This document shows, one piece after another, positions 47,079 through 54,601 of a DNA stretch of 64,000 bases; position 1 is the stretch's first letter; each line of letters opens with the position of its first letter. The notes under the pieces were generated by a model, which had not been told where the DNA came from, did no database searches, and saw only the letters and a program-made list of their open reading frames with translations. The translations under genes and the position numbers were made by a program. This stretch comes from an uncultured Paracoccaceae bacterium. GTDB taxonomy: Bacteria > Pseudomonadota > Alphaproteobacteria > Rhodobacterales > Rhodobacteraceae. The DNA is taken from contig CANNFA010000001.1 of the NCBI GenBank assembly GCA_947503765.1, positions 682,001 to 746,000 on the forward strand, written 5' to 3'.

Positions 47079-47771
47079 CTAGGGGCCGGTATGGCCGGGC
47101 AGATCCTCGCGCCGCCCGCGCGGCGGCTTGACTTGCGACATCAGCCAGGCGGGACCGGCCAGCGCCCGGCTCAGGACCGGGTTGGCCCGCACCTGCGCCT
47201 TGATCTTCTCGATCCGCATCACATCCTCGATGCGCCGGTCGAGGAACGCCCAGGTCGCCTCGCTGTCCTCGGACTGGTCGCCCAGCCAGAACAGCACCAC
47301 GGAGCCGTAGACACCGCTGAGCGTCGCGCGCTTGGTGTACCAGTTGATGTCGTCCGACGCATCGCCCAGCACGGTCCAGATCGCATCCGCCGTGTCCCAG
47401 ATCAGCCGCGCGCCCTCGGGCGCGTTCTGCGGCAGGGCGAAGAACGCGGTCCCGCGCCGCACGGCCTCGCGGTCGCCGGCCGCCTCGATCCGGGCGCGCA
47501 CGGCGAATGTCACCTTCTCGCGGATGCGCATCGCATCCAGATCGGCGGCCTCCAGCCTTGCCAGCATCGCCGCATCGCCGCGCCGGTGGAATTCCGCCGC
47601 GAGGTCCATCGCGCCGCGCGGGTACACCGCGCGGGCCTCTTCGGGGGTCATGCCGGCATCGGCGGCGGCGGCGCGGAACGTCGCCTCGGACCAGCCGTCA
47701 AAGGCCACATGCGGCAGTGCCGCGTCCAGCAAAACGGCCCGCGGATCGTCGCCTCCTGCATCGCCCTGCAT
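47079..47771 (-). CDS. COQ9 family protein
   Basis: 230 residues. It has the TetR-like N-terminal fold (ALPHVAFDGWSEATFRAAAADAG) followed by YPRGAMDLAAEFHRRGD and the C-terminal segment DINWYTKRATLSGVYGSVVLFWL typical of COQ9. COQ9 binds isoprenoid lipids and helps the COQ7 step of ubiquinone synthesis (known from mitochondria). The ATG at 47771 (MQGDAGGDD) is preferred; a GTG/ATG extension of 28 residues upstream overlaps the rpsU promoter region. Confidence 0.88.
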   Translation of the reverse strand: MQGDAGGDDPRAVLLDAALPHVAFDGWSEATFRAAAADAGMTPEEARAVYPRGAMDLAAEFHRRGDAAMLARLEAADLDAMRIREKVTFAVRARIEAAGDREAVRRGTAFFALPQNAPEGARLIWDTADAIWTVLGDASDDINWYTKRATLSGVYGSVVLFWLGDQSEDSEATWAFLDRRIEDVMRIEKIKAQVRANPVLSRALAGPAWLMSQVKPPRGRREDLPGHTGP

Positions 47772-47806
47772 CGCCCGTCTCCCTTTGCTCGTCTGCGTGG
47801 TTTCGG

Positions 47807-47835
47807 TGGACAAGGTAGCCGGCCTTTGATATACG
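47807..47835 (+). promoter_or_regulatory. Predicted rpsU promoter
   Basis: TGGACA (47807-47812), 17-base spacer, TATACG (47830-47835), close to the sigma-70 consensus, in the 117-base gap before rpsU. Start expected near 47842, giving a leader of about 45 bases that includes AGAAAGGTGGTGA, an extended ribosome-binding site. Confidence 0.6.
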
Positions 47836-47888
47836 GCCACCTCCTGCAAATTCATGCAACTCTAACTTAGAAAGGTGGTGACAACCAC

Positions 47889-48095
47889 ATGCAGGTCAGC
47901 GTTCGCGACAACAATGTCGATCAGGCCCTTCGGGCCCTGAAAAAGAAGCTGCAGCGTGAGGGCGTTTTCCGTGAGATGAAGCTTCGGCAACATTTCGAGA
48001 AACCGTCCGAGAAGCGCGCGCGCGAAAAGGCCGAGGCCATTCGCCGTGCCCGCAAGCTCGCACGCAAGAAAGCCCAGCGCGAAGGTATGATGTAA
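47889..48095 (+). CDS. rpsU: 30S ribosomal protein S21
   Basis: 68 residues, standard length. [20 protein letters not shown] followed by [37 protein letters not shown] is unmistakable S21. It binds the 30S platform near the anti-Shine-Dalgarno end of 16S rRNA. Strong ribosome-binding site (AAAGGTGGTGAC) upstream; a terminator follows at 48149. Single-gene unit. Confidence 0.96.
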   Translation: MQVSVRDNNVDQALRALKKKLQREGVFREMKLRQHFEKPSEKRAREKAEAIRRARKLARKKAQREGMM

Positions 48096-48148
48096 GACCC
48101 TCGTGCCGGCCGGCGGGGCATCCCGCCGATCCGCAAGCCGAACAGGCG

Positions 48149-48180
48149 ACCCCCGTGGCATTGCCCGGGGGTTTGTCTTT
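48149..48180 (+). terminator. Rho-independent terminator of rpsU
   Basis: ACCCCCG, a 10-base loop, CGGGGGT (48149-48172), followed by TTGTCTTTT and, after GGAGG, a second TTTGTCTTTTT. It is 53 bases after the rpsU stop and convergent with the next gene. Confidence 0.8.
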
Positions 48181-48224
48181 TGGAGGTTTGTCTTTTTCGG
48201 CACCCCGTTTCGCGCCGCCGCCGG

Positions 48225-48953
48225 TCAGCCTGTCCTGAGCCAGTCGCGCGCCGCCGCCAGTTCGCCCGCCTCGAAATACCGCGCCTCCTTGCCGAGGATG
48301 CGCTTGCCGACGGCCACCGCCATCCGGTGCCAGCCGGCATCGCCCACGATCGCCGCGCGGTCCAGCTGGGCCGCATGGGCGCGCACCAGGCGGAAGTGCT
48401 CTGCCACGGCACCCAGTCCCTGCCAGCCGTCGAAATCGCGGATGTCCAGCAGCAGGCGGAACCGGTCGTTGCGGCGAATGAAATGTTCCAGATCGCGCGC
48501 CTCGGAATCGTAGGCGCCGCCGTCCACCTTGCCCAGAAGCTGCACATGCAGCACGCCGTCCCCCAGATCGGTCTGGTGGATCGCCCCCAGCGATTCGGTC
48601 AGCCAGCGCCGCGCCTTGTCCACGTCATGCGGCGCGAACGTGGCCACCGGGCAGGGCATGAACACCGAAAACACCCGCATCGTGCGCGCCAGCCCGGTCG
48701 ATCCCGTCACCAGCGCGATCCGGTCGAAGCCGCGCCAATGCTTCAGCCCCATGCGGGCATCGTCCCACATCGCGCCCAGGGTGAAATCGGATATTCCGGC
48801 GTCCAGGACCGCCAGAAGCCGCACGTTGTCGGCACGGGCAATCGCCTCGTCCATCGCGGGGATCAGCACGTCGCGGTAATCGGCATCGGTGACGGGTGCG
48901 GAAATGCGTACCTCCAGCAAGTCGTCGCGGCCGGTCTGTTTCACTTCGATCAT
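48225..48953 (-). CDS. Tandem SpoIIAA-like/STAS domain protein
   Basis: 242 residues made of two similar halves of about 120. Half 1 has VRLLAVLDAGISDFTLGAMWDDARMG and WRGFDRIALVTGS; half 2 has FRLLLDIRDFDGWQGLGAVAEHFRLV and LDRAAIVGD. Both match the SpoIIAA-like (DUF3478) STAS fold, usually single-domain proteins of about 120 residues. No membrane segment. Function unknown; the family is sometimes linked to lipid or partner binding. Start ATG at 48953 begins MIEVKQTGRDDLLEVRIS at the first strand. Confidence 0.78.
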   Translation of the reverse strand: MIEVKQTGRDDLLEVRISAPVTDADYRDVLIPAMDEAIARADNVRLLAVLDAGISDFTLGAMWDDARMGLKHWRGFDRIALVTGSTGLARTMRVFSVFMPCPVATFAPHDVDKARRWLTESLGAIHQTDLGDGVLHVQLLGKVDGGAYDSEARDLEHFIRRNDRFRLLLDIRDFDGWQGLGAVAEHFRLVRAHAAQLDRAAIVGDAGWHRMAVAVGKRILGKEARYFEAGELAAARDWLRTG

Positions 48954-49040
48954 CGGGGTCGCCTCCGTGTTTCGGTTGCGCACAGTATAGCGGACCGCGG
49001 GCGGCGCCGCATTGATCCGGGGCCGCGATGCGGCGCGCAT

Positions 49041-49502
49041 TCAGACCGGCAGCGCGGTCCGCTGACATACCGTCCGCAGCGAAAACGACGACTGCATCTT
49101 CGTCACGCCGGGCAGCCGCGCAAGATAGCGGCGGTGAATACGCGCGAAATCGTCGGTGTCACGGGCCGAAATCTTCAGCAGGTAATCCGCCGTTCCCGCC
49201 ATCAGGTGACATTCGAGCACATCGGGGATCAGCGCCACCTCGCGCTCGAACGCGTCCAGCGCCTCTTCGGTCTGGCCCGACAGGGTGATCTCGACGAACA
49301 CCGTCGCGGGCCGGTCCAACCTGCGCGGGTCGAGCAGCGCGACATAGCGCGCGATCACCCCCTCGGCCTCCAGCCGCTGCACCCGCCGGTGACAGGCCGA
49401 GGCGGACAGGTGCACCTTTTCCGACAGGTCCGCATTCGAGATGCGCCCGTCCCTTTGCAGAACGGTCAGGATGCGCCGGTCGATCTCGTCCAGCTCGATC
49501 AT
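49041..49502 (-). CDS. Lrp/AsnC family transcriptional regulator
   Basis: 153 residues. Winged helix-turn-helix LDEIDRRILTVLQRDGRISNADLSEKVHLS, with recognition part SACHRRVQRLEAEGVI, then the RAM ligand domain (VFVEITLSGQTEEALDAFE, GTADYLLKI). Such proteins sense amino acids and regulate their metabolism. The target is not evident; no divergent metabolic gene is adjacent. The ATG at 49502 is 17 bases after the upstream SH3 gene's end, on the same strand. Confidence 0.9.
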   Translation of the reverse strand: MIELDEIDRRILTVLQRDGRISNADLSEKVHLSASACHRRVQRLEAEGVIARYVALLDPRRLDRPATVFVEITLSGQTEEALDAFEREVALIPDVLECHLMAGTADYLLKISARDTDDFARIHRRYLARLPGVTKMQSSFSLRTVCQRTALPV

Positions 49503-49519
49503 GGCGCGCAACCCCTGCC

Positions 49520-50077
49520 CTACCGGGTCAGGAAATCGCTGTGGGTCCAGCCTGTCGCGCCGGATTCGTGCTCGACCTTGGCCCAGTCGCCGGCCAGCGC
49601 CAGAACCGCGACCCAGTCGCCGCGCTCCATCATGCGGATCACCTCGAAGGTCTCGCCCGGTCCGGCCCGCAGGTTCAGGCGCCCGGCCTCGGGCCAGACC
49701 ACAGAGGTATAGCGCGTCACCTCGGTAACTTCGGGCTGGTCCGGCTTGGGCACGGGCGGAGTGTCGGCGATCTCCTGCCCCGTCTCGGCCCCCGGATCCT
49801 CGTCGGGATCGGACTGGTACGCACCGGGCGCGACAAGCTGCCCGTTCGGCACCCAGCCGCGCGCGCCGTTCGGCAGACGCACCAGCGTCCAGCCCAGCGT
49901 CGCCTCCAGCGTCTCGACACGGGTGCCGGACGGCGCGCTTGCCACCGCCTCGTATAACGGATCGGGCCCGGCGCGCAGGCCGGCGGCGCCCCCCGGCCCG
50001 TCCAGAACGGCGCTGCCCGCCTGTGCCCCCGCCGCGCCGCACAGCATCGCTGCGGCCATCGACACTGCCAGTTTCAT
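49520..50077 (-). CDS. Secreted protein with two SH3b domains
   Basis: 185 residues. Signal peptide MKLAVSMAAAMLCGAAGAQA; the first SH3b domain covers about 33-82 (LRAGPDPLYEAVASAPSG, GWVPNGQLV), a Pro/Asp-rich linker 85-120, the second SH3b about 130-185 (LNLRAGPGETFEVIRMMERG, GWTHSDFL). Bacterial SH3 domains often bind peptidoglycan peptides. Probably periplasmic. It neighbours a second two-SH3 gene on the same strand, 71 bases upstream. Confidence 0.82.
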   Translation of the reverse strand: MKLAVSMAAAMLCGAAGAQAGSAVLDGPGGAAGLRAGPDPLYEAVASAPSGTRVETLEATLGWTLVRLPNGARGWVPNGQLVAPGAYQSDPDEDPGAETGQEIADTPPVPKPDQPEVTEVTRYTSVVWPEAGRLNLRAGPGETFEVIRMMERGDWVAVLALAGDWAKVEHESGATGWTHSDFLTR

Positions 50078-50148
50078 CGCTGAAATCCCCTTATCCGCAT
50101 CCCTGAACCATAGTTTATCACAGCACCCGGCCCGCCGGAACGCCCGAC

Positions 50149-50610
50149 CTATCGCAGCAGGTACTTCGCGAAGGCCCAGCCTTCCTGCCCCAGATCGGTG
50201 CGCACCCGCACCCAGGCGCCCGCGCTTTCCAAGATGGTGACGCGGGTGCCGTTATACATCGGCGTGATGATGTCGTAGCGCGTCCCCGGCCCGGTCCGCA
50301 GGTTGAGAAACCCGTCATTCGGCGACACGACCCGGTACCGGACCGGTCCGGGCTCCGGCGACACCATGTACTTGCGGAACGCCCAGCCGACATTGCCGGT
50401 CTCGTGGCGCACCCGCGCCCAGTTTCCGGCGATTTCCAGCGTCTCGACATGCGATCGGTGCGGCATGCGCATGATCACCTGGTACTTGCTGCCCGGCCCG
50501 GTGCGCAGGTTCAGAAACCCGTCGCCGGGGGAGTTCACCACCAGCGTGTCGGCCCAGGCCGCGGCGGACAGGAAAAGCGCGGCCAGCACCGCGAACAGAC
50601 GAAATATCAT
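50149..50610 (-). CDS. Secreted protein with two SH3b domains (paralogue)
   Basis: 153 residues. Signal peptide MIFRLFAVLAALFLSAAAWA, then two SH3b repeats that are much alike: DGFLNLRTGPGSKYQVI..GWAFRKYM (about 28-84) and DGFLNLRTGPGTRYDII..GWAFAKYLL (about 97-153). The near identity of DGFLNLRTGPG in both halves suggests recent internal duplication. Likely periplasmic and cell-wall associated. Function not known. Confidence 0.82.
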   Translation of the reverse strand: MIFRLFAVLAALFLSAAAWADTLVVNSPGDGFLNLRTGPGSKYQVIMRMPHRSHVETLEIAGNWARVRHETGNVGWAFRKYMVSPEPGPVRYRVVSPNDGFLNLRTGPGTRYDIITPMYNGTRVTILESAGAWVRVRTDLGQEGWAFAKYLLR

Positions 50611-50707
50611 GAAAGAGCCTCCGGGTTCGGTTGAAATACGATTGCCGGCGATCCTATCACACCGGCAGGAAATCGCCGAGACGCCGCGCGGGCCTCCCGG
50701 CGGGCGG

Positions 50708-51142
50708 TCATGCGCGGTGCTTGAGCGAATCGCGGATCTCCAGCAGCACGTCCAGCTGGGTCGGCCCGGCAGGCGCGGCTTCGGCCGGCTCGTCTTCCTT
50801 GCGGACCGCCATGTCCTTCACCCGGTTGACGTAGCGCACCAGCATGAACACGACGAAGGCGATGATCAGGAAATTGATCACCGCCATGATGAACGAGCCA
50901 TAGGCAAAGACCGCCGCCCCGGCCTCGCGCGCCGCCTCGAGCGAGGCGAATTCGCCGTCGCCGCTCAGCACCACGAAATTGTCGGTGAAGTCCACACCGC
51001 CCGAAACCAGCCCGATGATCGGGTTGATCAGGTCGTCGACCATGGATTTCACGATCGCGGTGAATGCCGCGCCGATGATGATGCCGACGGCCATGTCCAT
51101 GACATTGCCCTTGGCGATGAATGCCTTGAATTCACTAAGCAA
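50708..51142 (-). CDS. mscL: Large-conductance mechanosensitive channel MscL
   Basis: 144 residues. Helix S1 and TM1 are visible in [20 protein letters not shown], followed by [18 protein letters not shown], a periplasmic loop, TM2 (about 78-100) and the C-terminal LLEIRDSLK helix. It opens under membrane tension to release solutes in hypo-osmotic shock. The start is a TTG at 51142 with GGAGG 8 bases upstream; no ATG exists before the conserved first helix. The periplasmic loop is slightly longer than in E. coli. Confidence 0.93.
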   Translation of the reverse strand: MLSEFKAFIAKGNVMDMAVGIIIGAAFTAIVKSMVDDLINPIIGLVSGGVDFTDNFVVLSGDGEFASLEAAREAGAAVFAYGSFIMAVINFLIIAFVVFMLVRYVNRVKDMAVRKEDEPAEAAPAGPTQLDVLLEIRDSLKHRA

Positions 51143-51241
51143 GGTTCGTCCCTCCAAATCCGCGGCCCACCGCCGCACTGGAGCAGATTAACACCATTCG
51201 TTGCAGGTCAGGAAAGCGCGGATGCAAGGCGGGCTCGAAAA

Positions 51242-51279
51242 AGCGCCGCCTTCCGCATGTTCAGGCGAAAGGCGGCGCT
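51242..51279 (-). terminator. Intrinsic terminator reading on the minus strand
   Basis: 11-bp stem (AGCGCCGCCTT / AAGGCGGCGCT) with a 16-base loop; on the minus strand it is followed directly by TTTTTCG. No minus-strand gene ends nearby: the closest is the 51781 end of the AAA+ operon, 500 bases before. It may end read-through from that operon or an unannotated small RNA. Confidence 0.6.
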
Positions 51280-51467
51280 GCGCCCTGGGCGATTCGTGCC
51301 CGCGGTTCCGGCTGTCCCTCTGCCCGTCCGCAAAGTCGTGCCCGCCCCGGCGGCTTTCGTCGCATCGGACAGGCCGTCCTTGCCCCGGCCATCGCGTCGC
51401 CCGGTCCGGGGCGCCCCTTGTGCCTGTCCGATACCCGCTTTCGTGACAGAACCGGCGGCGCCGCTCC

Positions 51468-51481
51468 TTGATGCGGATCAA
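51468..51481. promoter_or_regulatory. Perfect FNR/FnrL box TTGAT-GCGG-ATCAA
   Basis: Exact match to the FNR consensus, symmetric. In the plus direction a -10-like TATGGG (51505-51510) lies 33 bases from the box centre, the spacing of class II FNR promoters, giving a start near 51516 and a 26-base leader to the ATG at 51542. No comparable -10 is seen in the minus direction. Confidence 0.75.
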
Positions 51482-51541
51482 CCTTCGGGGCGTTTCGCGC
51501 CGCCTATGGGCAAAGCCCCCGCGGCCCGCTAGGCTGGCGGG

Positions 51542-51784
51542 ATGTTTACGATCGAGCATGATTTCGATGCCACCGTCGTCACCCTCGTGGACGAAGGCAC
51601 GCCGCATCTGCAGGAGGACGTGATCGTGACCGCCTTCGACGATTGCGTCACGATCGAGCAACTGAACCCGCGCACCGACCGGGTGGAAACCGTCACCCTC
51701 TCGATGACCCAGCTGCGCGATCTGTCCGCCGCGCTGGACCTGCCCGAGGGCATCTACCGCCTGCGCAGGATGTCGAAGGGCTAA
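51542..51784 (+). CDS. Small protein of unknown function, probably FnrL-controlled
   Basis: 80 residues: MFTIEHDFDATVVTLVDEGT, then EDVIVTAFDDCVTIEQLNP and a C-terminal helix MTQLRDLSAALDLPEGIYRL. It looks like a compact beta-rich cytoplasmic domain; no motif is recognised. The perfect FNR box upstream suggests induction at low oxygen. GGCTGGCGGG is the only weak ribosome-binding site. Its last 4 bases overlap the end of the convergent DUF1523 gene. Confidence 0.75.
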   Translation: MFTIEHDFDATVVTLVDEGTPHLQEDVIVTAFDDCVTIEQLNPRTDRVETVTLSMTQLRDLSAALDLPEGIYRLRRMSKG

Positions 51785-52470
51785 TACCTTCGCGGCTTGC
51801 GCTTCCAGCTGCCCAGCCACTTCCTGAACCGCCCGCGCGTGTCGTCGAACCGCTCGTCCGCGCTGTCCCAGGCGTCGCCCACCTGGTCCAGCGCCGGGTC
51901 GACCGACCGTTCGCGAAACTGCCGCCACATCGCGCGGATGAACAGGATTGCCGCCCCGATGAACACGAAGAAGAAGATGTTGAACCACGGGATCACCCTG
52001 GCATCCGGCCCGTCCACCGGGCGGATCGCGATGGCGTTGGGATAGATGGTGAAGAACCGGTTGCGCCAGCCGTAATGCGTTATGACCACCCATTGCGGAT
52101 CGGCCCCGGTCGAGGTGTGATCGGCCGCCTCGGCCTGCAAGTCCGAGCTGTCGAACTTGAAATAGGGCGGCCAGATCCAGCCGGTATCCTCGTTGCGATA
52201 GACCATCACCCCCTCGGCATCGCGCCGGATAAATCCCAGCAGCATGGTCTTTTTCTTGACCGTGTTGATCAACCGCACGTCGCGGGTCTCGTTCTCGGCA
52301 TTGCCGCTGTCGGACTGGGCATAGAACAGCCGGTTGAAGGACGAGAAATCCATGCGGATGATCTCTGTCCCGTTGATCCGCGCGATGTCGTGCTGCGGCA
52401 GCAGGTAATGCAGGAACCCGAAGACCACCACGAAGATCACGGTGCGGAATGTCCATTTGACGTAGGTCAT
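51781..52470 (-). CDS. DUF1523 family membrane protein
   Basis: 229 residues. Helix 1 (about 6-25), then a periplasmic domain with FLHYLLPQHDIARINGTEIIR, MVYRNEDTGWIWPPYFKFDS and HYGWRNRFFTIYPNAIAI followed by RPVDGPD, and helix 2 (about 163-185) followed by a basic cytoplasmic tail with RGRFRKWLGSWKRKPRRY. This is DUF1523, of unknown function. Last gene of the AAA+ operon. The conserved Trp/Tyr-rich periplasmic part suggests a binding role. Confidence 0.8.
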   Translation of the reverse strand: MTYVKWTFRTVIFVVVFGFLHYLLPQHDIARINGTEIIRMDFSSFNRLFYAQSDSGNAENETRDVRLINTVKKKTMLLGFIRRDAEGVMVYRNEDTGWIWPPYFKFDSSDLQAEAADHTSTGADPQWVVITHYGWRNRFFTIYPNAIAIRPVDGPDARVIPWFNIFFFVFIGAAILFIRAMWRQFRERSVDPALDQVGDAWDSADERFDDTRGRFRKWLGSWKRKPRRY

Positions 52471-52480
52471 GCGGGCAGCC

Positions 52481-52753
52481 TCAATTCCAGTTGATCACGA
52501 TCAGCGCGGCGATCACCAGCGCGGTGGGAATAACATAGACCAGAAGGATCAGCTTTGGCCGGATCGAGGCGTGGTATTCCTTCATCCCCGCCTCGACGAA
52601 CAGGTCCTCCGCCGCGGGGTCGCCCTCCGGGTTTTCCTCGCGCCATTCATCCTCCAGCTTCTCGCGCCGGACAGAGCGGGAGTAAAGCCAGATCAGCCCG
52701 TAGATCACGCTCAGGACGATGAACCCGAACACGATCAGATAAACCAGCCCCAT
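52481..52753 (-). CDS. Two-helix small membrane protein
   Basis: 90 residues. Helices at about 3-24 and 66-87 with a cytoplasmic, highly charged middle (SVRREKLEDEWREENPEGD, EYHASIRPKL). By the positive-inside rule both ends probably face the periplasm. It begins 3 bases after the 455-residue gene and ends 10 bases before the DUF1523 gene, so it belongs to the AAA+ operon. No family recognised. Confidence 0.75.
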   Translation of the reverse strand: MGLVYLIVFGFIVLSVIYGLIWLYSRSVRREKLEDEWREENPEGDPAAEDLFVEAGMKEYHASIRPKLILLVYVIPTALVIAALIVINWN

Positions 52754-52756
52754 CGC

Positions 52757-54124
52757 CTATCTCCCCCTGACGGCGCCCCACGGGCCGACACGCGCGACCA
52801 GATCGTCCCGGGCGGGCCGCGTCCGGCGCTCGGGCCGTGCGGCCGGCTCTTCCATGCCGGGCTCGTGCCCGAACAGTGCCGCGCGGGTGCCCGCCTTGTC
52901 CACCTGATACTCGGCCGCGAGGAAATCGGCGACATAGCCGCGCTTTTCCTCGCTCCAGCCGCGATACAGGCTGTAGAACAGATCCTTGTGGCAGATGAAC
53001 AATTGCCGCACGTCCAGCGGCGTCAGCTCTGCCAGAAGCTGGTTGACCAGGAATTCCTGCGGTCCGGCCGCGGCGCGCAGCGTGTAGAAATAGGCCGGGT
53101 GATCGGATGCGATGCGCGGCCAGTCGCCGCCGCCATCCGCCCAGCGCAGCAGCGCGGCCAGCCCGTGATATGCCTCCGGCAGGGCCGATCCCATCTGCCG
53201 GGCCAGCATGCGCAGATCGCGCCGGCTGGCCCCGGTCAGATCGCGGCCCAGCGTCGCGGCGACATCGACCAGGATGAAATCTATCTTCTGGCGCAGGATC
53301 GCCGCGCCGTCGATGCCGCGCGCCTTCACGATTGGCTCCACCAGCCCGTTCAGCTCAAGAAACTTCGCGATCCGGTTCGGCTCCTGCACACCGAGGACGA
53401 ACTTGATCGGCAGATCGCCCAGCGCCGCCTTGTCGCCCGCCACCACCGCCGCCGGATGCTCGACCCCGCGAAACACGTAGACGCCGCCGAACATGGCCGT
53501 CCAGAAATCCGGCACGTCCTTGACGAAATCCTTCAGGTCCACCGGGTTGCGCGTGACATCGCCGGTCTGCCGGGCCAGCCCGATCATCTCGGCGATCAGC
53601 ACATCGTCCCACCAGGCGTCCTCCTCGGCGCGGAACCGCGCGATCCGCTCCTGCAATTCGCGCGCGTTCTTCACGTCGCCGCCGGTCGTGTCCGCCTCGA
53701 CATGGATCCGCTTGATGTCGAACAGCCGGTCCGCGCCGGCCAGGTCGATCACCGAATTCATCAGCTCGCCCGCCACCGCGTCGCGGGTGGTCAGCGCGAA
53801 CAGCCGCGCCTCGTTCGCCTCGATGAAATCGCGCAGGATCCAGCGCGAGAAACTGAACTTCGCATTCAGCAGCGGCGCGGATCTCTGCTCGGTGGTCAGC
53901 AGGATGAACTGCCGGTTGCAGCCGTTCGGATTGAGATACAGATGATCGCCCAGCTCGTCGCCCACCTCGGGCGAATACCCCGAGATATCAATGTGGAACT
54001 CTGCCTGCGCGGTGGCCTTGCCTGTCAGATGCTTCAGCGCGCGGTTGTAACGCTCCACCAGCGCGGGCGACGACACCTCGACGAGATTGCCGAACATCAG
54101 CCCCTTTTCGATCAGGCGTTTCAT
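52757..54124 (-). CDS. Conserved protein of unknown function, DUF6638-like
   Basis: 455 residues, no signal peptide or membrane helix. It begins MKRLIEKGLMFGNLVEVSSP, with conserved-looking stretches HIDISGYSPEVGDELGDHLY, NPNGCNRQFILLTTEQRSAP and RQLFICHKDLFYSLYRGWS. I believe it belongs to DUF6638, known mainly from Rhodobacteraceae, with no assigned function. It overlaps the upstream membrane gene by 4 bases. Its C-terminal 35 residues are Pro/Arg-rich and likely flexible. Confidence 0.65.
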   Translation of the reverse strand: MKRLIEKGLMFGNLVEVSSPALVERYNRALKHLTGKATAQAEFHIDISGYSPEVGDELGDHLYLNPNGCNRQFILLTTEQRSAPLLNAKFSFSRWILRDFIEANEARLFALTTRDAVAGELMNSVIDLAGADRLFDIKRIHVEADTTGGDVKNARELQERIARFRAEEDAWWDDVLIAEMIGLARQTGDVTRNPVDLKDFVKDVPDFWTAMFGGVYVFRGVEHPAAVVAGDKAALGDLPIKFVLGVQEPNRIAKFLELNGLVEPIVKARGIDGAAILRQKIDFILVDVAATLGRDLTGASRRDLRMLARQMGSALPEAYHGLAALLRWADGGGDWPRIASDHPAYFYTLRAAAGPQEFLVNQLLAELTPLDVRQLFICHKDLFYSLYRGWSEEKRGYVADFLAAEYQVDKAGTRAALFGHEPGMEEPAARPERRTRPARDDLVARVGPWGAVRGR

Positions 54125-54501
54125 TCGTCTTCCTTCCGCGCGGCATCCTCGCCCTTGCGCCGTTCCACCCGCTGGGCCAGCACCAGCCAGGTCAGCGCCA
54201 GAACCGGCCCCCAGGCCACCGCCGCATGGGCCGACAGTTTAAGAAAGAAAGCGCCCGTCGCCAACGGCGCATCGCCCAGCGCCGCCCCCACGCCCGCCCC
54301 GGCGATACCGTAGAGCACGCCAAAAATCGCCGCGCCGGCCAGCAGGACGATCCCGGCCGTGCCCCAGACCCCCACCGCGGCCTGCCAGTGCCGGCGCGTC
54401 CCGGACGGCACCAGCGCGAACGGCAACAGCGCCGCCAGAGCGCCGAGGATCACCAGCGGCAGGCCGGTGTTCACAAAGGAGATCGCGCCGCCGTCGGTCA
54501 T
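54121..54501 (-). CDS. Three-helix membrane protein in the AAA+ operon
   Basis: 126 residues; helices at about 8-30, 42-70 and 82-110, with a charged C-terminus RVERRKGEDAARKEDE. No family recognised. Its ATG at 54501 lies 21 bases downstream of the 28-bp perfect hairpin that separates it from the ATPase gene, which may control how much of the distal operon is expressed. It overlaps the next gene by 4 bases. Confidence 0.7.
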   Translation of the reverse strand: MTDGGAISFVNTGLPLVILGALAALLPFALVPSGTRRHWQAAVGVWGTAGIVLLAGAAIFGVLYGIAGAGVGAALGDAPLATGAFFLKLSAHAAVAWGPVLALTWLVLAQRVERRKGEDAARKEDE

Positions 54502-54521
54502 GCCGCATCCACGATGCACCA

Positions 54522-54592
54522 CCCGCCCCGGACCTGCTCCGGGGCCTCTTGGCCGGGACAGGAGAGAGGCCCCGGAGCAGGTCCGGGGCGGG
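54522..54592 (-). repeat. 28-bp perfect hairpin between the ATPase and the next operon gene
   Basis: Arms 54522-54549 and 54565-54592 pair without mismatch around a 15-base loop. It starts 9 bases after the ATPase stop. No T-run follows on the minus strand, so it is probably an RNA processing, stabilising or attenuating structure rather than a terminator. The arm core CCCCGGAGCAGGTCCGGGGC recalls hairpins common between Rhodobacteraceae genes. Confidence 0.8.
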
Positions 54593-54601
54593 AGGCGCGA
54601 G

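Larger units (their letters stand above)
51143..51541. other. 399-base intergenic region
   Basis: Between mscL (minus) and the 80-residue gene (plus). It holds a minus-strand-oriented hairpin with T-run (51242-51279) and a perfect FNR box (51468-51481). No protein-coding frame is convincing in 51280-51467. Confidence 0.55.

Noticed and set aside
51280-51467. FNR box driving a minus-strand small RNA ending at the 51242 terminator
   Set aside because: Attractive because box and terminator frame about 200 bases, but no -10-like element is found at the right distance on the minus strand, whereas one is present on the plus strand. Kept only as a transcript test.
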